Positions 58,228-64,000 of a stretch of DNA of 64,000 nt are shown here, piece by piece. A program made the translations under genes and the position numbers. Below the pieces are notes generated by a model. It was given only the letters and a program-made list of their open reading frames with translations. It did no database searches and was not told the origin of the DNA. Within the stretch, counting starts at the first letter, position 1. Each line of letters starts with the position of its first letter. Source of the stretch: Pelobates cultripes (Eukaryota > Chordata > Amphibia > Anura > Pelobatidae); the NCBI GenBank assembly GCA_933207985.1, contig OW240917.1, positions 111,076,522-111,140,521 of the forward strand. The letters are read 5' to 3'.

Positions 58228-61200
58228 TGTGTATATTACCAAAAATGCTGGAACAAATATCAGAGATCTTATACATATCTGAAGTACATATACAGTAATG
58301 TGTTCAGGTATGTACTAAACATATGACTCAAGTACCGGTGCGATTAATTAGCATTAGAAGACTGTAGGTTAGGACTGGCTATGATACAGCCTTTTCTTTG
58401 TACTACTCTGTTTTTAAAGTAAAATGGAAAAAAATGAAAGCAAATAAGGATTGTAAAAAGAAAAAAAAAAAAATAATTTAAGACCGAACAGGAATGTGGA
58501 CAGTTCCTATTAAGAGGACTCCAGATACAGCTTCAATGAAACCACATTACTTTGTGTTGTTATAGTTCTTCCTGGGTGTTACATACCAAACCTTTGGTAA
58601 TCTGGTAATTTGGTAAATAGTATTCAGCTGTTTGCAAATCTCAACTACATGTGAGCAAGCAGTGCAAAAGAGTACTGAGAATAAACAAGAACTCAAATAA
58701 CTTGCCGTTGATGGGTACCCGCTTAGTTCTTAAGCTAGTTTTAGCTCATCTTGTGCCACTACAGAGATAACCTAAACCAACTGCATATAAGTCTGATCCC
58801 ACCCAAAAAGAATGGTCCAGATCCAAAATTCTGGCCTGCTTCCATATGTGCATATGTTTGGAATTTGGTCCATGGTTATGTTACCAATTAGTTTTCTCAA
58901 TTCAATATTAAAATTGATGACATTATTCCCATTGATCATGTTGTATGTTATTTAATCAGTCTCTCATTTGCAACAAGGGATTAAAAAATGATGTAGAACT
59001 CAACTGTAACGCTATCATGTATTCTTTGTTGAAATAAAATTGATCAAATCTGTTTGACATATTTATCCCTAGACAGCTGAGTAATGCATTTACACATCTG
59101 TTGATTGTGTATTGTTGATTGAAAGGTGCTTAGACGCTGACGTGTCAAACTCAGACTAGTTCATGAATAGGGTTAAATTAAAGCCCCTTTTTTCTTTCGG
59201 ACTGACTTGCTGTTCTCCATTGAAGATGTATCCCTTGCTCAAAAACACCAAGCCGTGCTGAATTCTTTTCCCTTTCTTCCCAAACCCTTCATTACAAAAA
59301 TGTCCCTTTTAGGATCTTTCTGATATTGCTTCCACAGCGCAGTAAGATAAATAGCACTATATTTAAAAATGTAACATTAAACACACTTACAAGAGGGTAA
59401 ATTAGGTAACAGACTGTGAGCAGACTCTTGTTTGTCTTACCTGGGCTTAACTTGGCATATACAACAAAATGTCATTTGAGATAAAGTATTCTAAATTTAC
59501 TTTAGTAAGTCCTGAGGATTATTTTTACCTGAGGTGTTGCAGTTGTATTTTTCTATACTACAGTGGACAGAATAAGTTAACCAGATTTCTTAAGAACAGA
59601 GCCAGGGGTATTAAGAGTTTACTTGCAAATGTTTCTGGTTTCTCAGCAATGTTTAAACACCACTGGACATAGAGATTGGTCTCTGGCACAGAGTGCCAAC
59701 CAAAAGAAGCTCCTTTCAAAAATCTATTTTTAAGTGTTTCCCCACTTCCCACAACTGAGTCAAAGATAATGTAGGACCTTTATCAAAGTTTGGTTGGGGG
59801 GGCGGGGGGAGGGGGCTCCTTGCCATTACCTATATTCTTTGTTTTATTTATTTATTTTACCAAGTCAAACCCTTTATCTTGGAATGTGACTGCTATACCA
59901 TATCAGCAATCTTATATAAATTTGGTTCTAAATACCTACCTCTACTTAATAAGTTCCCTACACAGAGAATTAATATGGGTGATGTGGGCTGCCAATTGCC
60001 TATTTGGGCAAAATGTTATTTTAGTATGAATGGGCAGTTTAATCTTATTTTAACATTCTAAAGTATATTCTCAGTCATACATTATTTTAAGACATAAATC
60101 GGTATAGGAGTTCATAAGAGGGGTGACAGCAATGCTGCACTATTTGTGTGTCAATGGAAATAAAGAATGTTTTGAAAATTGTGAAACTTATTTATAAACA
60201 GAAAAGAAGTCTGATTGCTGCCTGGGAAAAGGTCTACAGGAAAAACAGGACTGTTGGACCAAAAATGTAATGCCCCGATACACAAACAGTGCAGGATTTT
60301 GGTAGCCCCATATGGACCACCATACCAATGTTAGTTTAAAAAGCATGCAAAAATAAGATTTTGCCACCCATTTACTTTGCTAACTGAATATGTAAATAAG
60401 TATCAGACCTGTGAGAACTGCATGCTCCTTTGTAGAAACTATGAAATATATCCTACACATCCAATCACATTACAAAGTAAATTCCTATAATGCTGCCCCT
60501 GACCCACATCATTTCTCCGTCTTTATTTGTTGACATTGTGTATATGTTTCTTGCAAGTTAAAAATGGAGTTTAAGAGTCCTGTGAAGCATTATTTGTGTG
60601 CAGACATTAACCTTGGATAACCTTTAACAGATTGAATAGAAAAACAATCTTTGCAAACTGTACAGGAAGACTAATGAAGGAATTGCTCCAGTTCAAAGCG
60701 TACTCCTACATAATTGTCAAAACTGCTAGAAAGTCATATTTTAAAGTCACGGTTTGGCTGCAAGCTGCATTTCAACTTGCATTTTCCCACAGATTTTGAT
60801 TGCTTTCTTGGAGATTTCTGTAATTGAAATATATTCTATTTATTTGTACTGGGACATATTGTGTTTTGTAGATTTTAGTTTGGATTTTGTTTCCCCCAGC
60901 TACCAAGAACAGGGGAGGGTATAATTGAGCGGAATCCAAATAGCTAATATTTTGGCCTATCAAACAGAACAGACTGCTCAAGATTTGATTAGATTTTAAG
61001 AGAATGCTTATATGAACCCTGCTGTTACATAGAATTTTCCTAATGTTCCAGTGAGGTCTGCAGACATCAGTCATTATAAATGTTAAAGAGTATTGTAACA
61101 TGTTGTTCTACAACGGTGCTATCCAACCTTTTAATGATGAGGGTTGTAAACCACTCAAAGAATTAGCACACTATCTGGGAGCTATTAAATGAATAATACA

Positions 61201-61247
61201 ATTATAAACATTTAGAAATCAAGACCTTCTTTAAATCGTGATAAGAC

Positions 61248-62315
61248 GGGGGCGGGGTCTGACTGTCATGGAGAAGAGTCACATGTTAAGTGAGCTCCTC
61301 TACTAATTTGCCCTAAGACGAATGTACAAACGCAATCTATGACAAAAAGACAAATTCTGCGGTGCGGCAACCCACTGACCTACCTGACACAGTTGGTGAC
61401 AGTCGAAGAGCTGCAGAAAGTCTCCCTTCCTCCACTCTGCTGATGCAGCCTAGTACCTGAAGGGCGGGAGAAGCGGCGATCTCCCAGCCCAGAGGGACAC
61501 AGAGGGAAGTACTTGCCAGCGAGACCTCCGTTTCCTCCCCCTTGGACCAGGGGGGTGATCCCTGACCACTCTTGGGAGGCAGCCCAGTTCTTGCAAACAG
61601 GCAGATCAGAGCCATCCAAACCGTCATACATCACGGCGACACACACAAAATGGCGGAAACCGCGTGTTTACCTACCATCAGCGAGGCACCCTTGGATATG
61701 GAATCCAGGATAAACAGGCACTTCGACAACTTCTGGAAGCAGTTGATTAGCAGGCAACCTTATTGTGATGCACAGCATACCCCACCGGAACGCTGACAAT
61801 GCTTACAGGCTCCAGATACCCATCAGAGACAGCAAAAGGTGATCACGGTGAAGGTTCCAACATGGAGGAAGCGCAAGCAGTGGAGTTCAATTAAACTAAA
61901 AGCAGCACAGAGGCACGAACCGACATGAAGCAAGCCACAGCCCTGCACAAATGTCTAATAAGCCATGGAGAGCCCAGGTCCTCGTTGCCAAAAACGCACT
62001 GCCTCTCACCTGGACCTCAAGGCCTGGCACGCTCCAGTATGGGCAGGGACTGTGCTCTACTGATACAAGGCATAGGGTGAATGAGGATTGTAGTATGGTT
62101 ACTGATGGGGGAACTATTAGTCTTAATTAGCTATATGGGGAAATACTCTCCTGATGTTTTTTTTTTTTTTTTTTTAACCTCCTCCCCTATTTGCTCTCTG
62201 AGCCCAGCCTGGTTTGTTAGTCTTATACTTGATGTATTATATTTTTTTCTTTATAAGGGCCATATAGGAAACCTTTCTCCAAAAATCCCAAAAAAAAGAA
62301 TTAAAAAAAAAAAAG
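61248..62315 (+). mobile_element. Non-autonomous LINE-derived retroposon
   Basis: It begins with G-rich gggggcggggtctgactgtc and ends in an A-rich tail (62280-62315). Flanking 13-mers atcgtgataagac (61235-61247) and atcatgataaaac (62316-62328) match at 11 of 13. An ATG at 61650 opens a short frame (MAETACLPTISEAPLDMESR…) that stops at 61796; it may be the start of a LINE ORF1, which I cannot confirm. The rest has no frame. Confidence 0.55.
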
Positions 62316-63262
62316 ATCATGATAAAACATTTTAGATATAATTCTGTTTCAACATTTTCTAAATATGTCATGTGTTTTATCACACATGAATCCCTGTTAC
62401 TCTTTGTTAACTGAGTCTCCACTTCATACTTTGCACACTTTGCTTTAAAAGAGATGCCTGAGATTAGCTTTGCTTGGGTTAAAGGGACACTCCAATGCAT
62501 AACTAAAAAAAATCAAAAGCAAACCACTACTTAGTAGATATATCCCCAATGAAAAACATGCAGGCCTTTAATTATGCATTGCTTGAGTGATGTATAGCTA
62601 AAATCGTTTGCAGCCTTCTCAAGCACGCTCCTTCTTCTGCAACACAGATGATTTGTGGCTGTCCAATCACATACTTCCCAAAACAGCTCAATGAGAAGTC
62701 TTTGCAAGGAAGGCGCTTTGAGCAATTGCTTCCTCTTGATTTTTGTTCCACTGAGCTAAACTACAAGGAAGTAACAGTATCGGTTGTCTGATTGACAGCC
62801 AGGGGTGTAACAAGGTTAATTTATAAAAGTGAAGTCTGCTATTTTTGTAAAATGAGAAAAGATGACACACTCTTCACATATAAAGTCTTGAGTGTCCCTT
62901 TAAAGTCCTGTTCTCAATTCTACACTCTGGGAAAGACAAAGTATAACACGCAGTTTTGTTATCACAGTCTTCCTATGCTGCGTAATACTAACATGCCCAT
63001 AGTATCCCTTTTCTCATGTCCATTGCACCCAAGAACTTTGAATAGGTACTGTGGATAGTAGGAAGATCCTTATTTTCTAACATGGCAGATCAATTAGCAG
63101 CTGCTCTAAAAAGTGGTTCAAAGTTGTAGTGGGGCAATCACCATGGAAATCACTAGAACCAGTAGGCACATGTCAGTGGTGACTCCTCCCTTTTTAATTT
63201 TATCACAATTTTTTAGAACGGAACACTGATAATTTACCCCAAAAGTTACCTATAGCAAATAG

Positions 63263-64000
63263 TCGGGCAACTATAGGCCAGTAAGCCTTACTTCAGTAGT
63301 GGGGAAAGTGATGGAAACCATGTTAAAGGATAGGATTGTTGAACATCTAAAAACACATGGATTTCAAGATCAGAGACAACATGGATTTACTTCAGGGAGA
63401 TCATGCCAAACTAATCTTATTGATTTTTTTGATTGGGTAACTAAAATTATAGATCAGGGTGGTGCAGTAGACATTGCTTACCTAGATTTCAGTAAGGCTT
63501 TTGACACTGTTGCACATAGAAGGCTTATCAATAAACTGCAATCTTTAAGTTTGGATTCCAATATTGTTGAATGGGTAAGGCAGTGGCTGAGTGACAGGCA
63601 ACAGAGGGTTGTAGTCAATGGAATATATTCGAAGCTTGGACTTGTCACCAGTGGGGTACCTCAAGGATCTGTACTTGGACCCATTCTCTTTAATATTTTT
63701 ATTAGTGATATTGCAGAAGGTCTTGATGGTAAGGTATGTCTTTTTGCTGATGATACTAAGATATGTAACAGGGTTGATGTTCCAGGAGGGATAAGCCAAA
63801 TGACAAATGATTTAGGTAAACTAGAAAAATGGTCAGAATTGTGGCAACTGACATTTAATGTGGATAAGTGCAAGATAATGCATCTTGGACGTAAAAACCC
63901 AAGGGCAGAGTACAGAATATTTGATAGAGTCCTAACCTCAACAATTGAGGAAAGGGATCTAGGGGTGATTATTTCTGATGACTTAAAGGTAGGCAGACAA
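63263..64000 (+). pseudogene. CR1-like LINE reverse transcriptase fragment, open to the window edge
   Basis: A frame of 246 codons is open from just after a TAG at 63260-63262 to base 64000. It shows reverse transcriptase motifs in order: YRPVSLTSVVGKVME, HGFTSGRSC, LDFSKAFDT (catalytic Asp, 63485-63487), GVPQGSVLGP (63653-63682) and FADD (63743-63754). The order and wording match the CR1 group of non-LTR retrotransposons. The endonuclease and 5' part of the polymerase are absent, with TAG directly upstream, so it is likely a 5'-truncated copy. It encodes no host function; the + strand is transcribed with SEC24D intron 9. Confidence 0.85.

Larger units (their letters stand above)
53125..64000 (+). 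other. SEC24D: SEC24D intron 9, extends past the window
   Basis: At least 10.9 kb of intron follows exon 9. Retroposons, MITEs, a G-rich minisatellite and a LINE fragment are listed separately. Bases 55748-57876, 58226-61247 and 62903-63262 contain nothing recognisable apart from short AT-rich tracts. Confidence 0.85.

Noticed and set aside
53125..64000. Search for the next SEC24D exon
   Set aside because: No sequence encoding the expected AFIFMIDVSY region with splice sites was seen, so the exon must lie beyond the window.
1..64000. tRNA genes, CRISPR arrays, prokaryotic operons
   Set aside because: No tRNA box pair, spaced direct-repeat array or tightly packed genes were seen; the window is vertebrate intronic DNA.

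Overview
This is vertebrate nuclear DNA, almost certainly from a frog. It holds part of one gene, SEC24D, on the + strand, split by long introns. No operons, CRISPR arrays, tRNA or rRNA genes were seen. The frog assignment rests on two things: the SEC24D exons read as a vertebrate protein close to, but clearly different from, human SEC24D (human sequence recalled from memory), and the non-coding DNA is packed with short TTAA-flanked MITEs, hAT derivatives, CR1-like LINE sequence and foldback elements of the kind known from anurans. I cannot name the species.

SEC24D (13204-53124, continuing beyond the window). Nine coding exons were placed by homology, GT/AG splice sites and codon phase: 13246-13402, 14684-14795, 14892-15037, 15181-15426, 17692-17816, 20699-20810, 21190-21317, 38655-38793 and 53009-53124. 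They join into 1281 nt (427 codons) with consistent phase: the disordered Pro/Gln-rich N-terminal region, the conserved lead-in to the folded core, the C4 zinc finger and the start of the trunk domain. This is about 40% of a protein of roughly 1030 residues. The product is the cargo-binding subunit of the COPII coat and pairs with SEC23 at ER exit sites. The start codon lies 42 bases into its exon, so at least one upstream non-coding exon and the promoter must exist. Neither could be identified in bases 1-13203, and the promoter may lie outside the window.

The rest is upstream flank or intron (introns 7 and 8 are 17.3 and 14.2 kb; intron 9 exceeds 10.9 kb), shaped by transposable elements. 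I distinguish several TTAA-ended MITE families, two kinds of hAT-like elements (some carrying long TG/CA-rich tandem arrays), retroposon insertions flanked by 12-16 base target duplications, and a CR1-like LINE whose reverse transcriptase frame is still open at the right edge. A 1.9 kb foldback element has two ~600 base inverted arms at ~98-99% identity and a perfect 15-base target duplication.

The most interesting signal is a set of hammerhead-ribozyme-like motifs. Two (4398-4437 and 19934-19974, both on the minus strand) keep nearly all core features, including stem I, stem II, a tiny self-complementary helix III and a cleavable site. At least three others (near 9340, 26250 and 33040) are decayed. 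This fits the small hammerheads reported in Penelope-like retroelements. I found no unknown protein-coding system; the long cysteine/valine-rich and proline-rich open frames are translations of tandem repeats.
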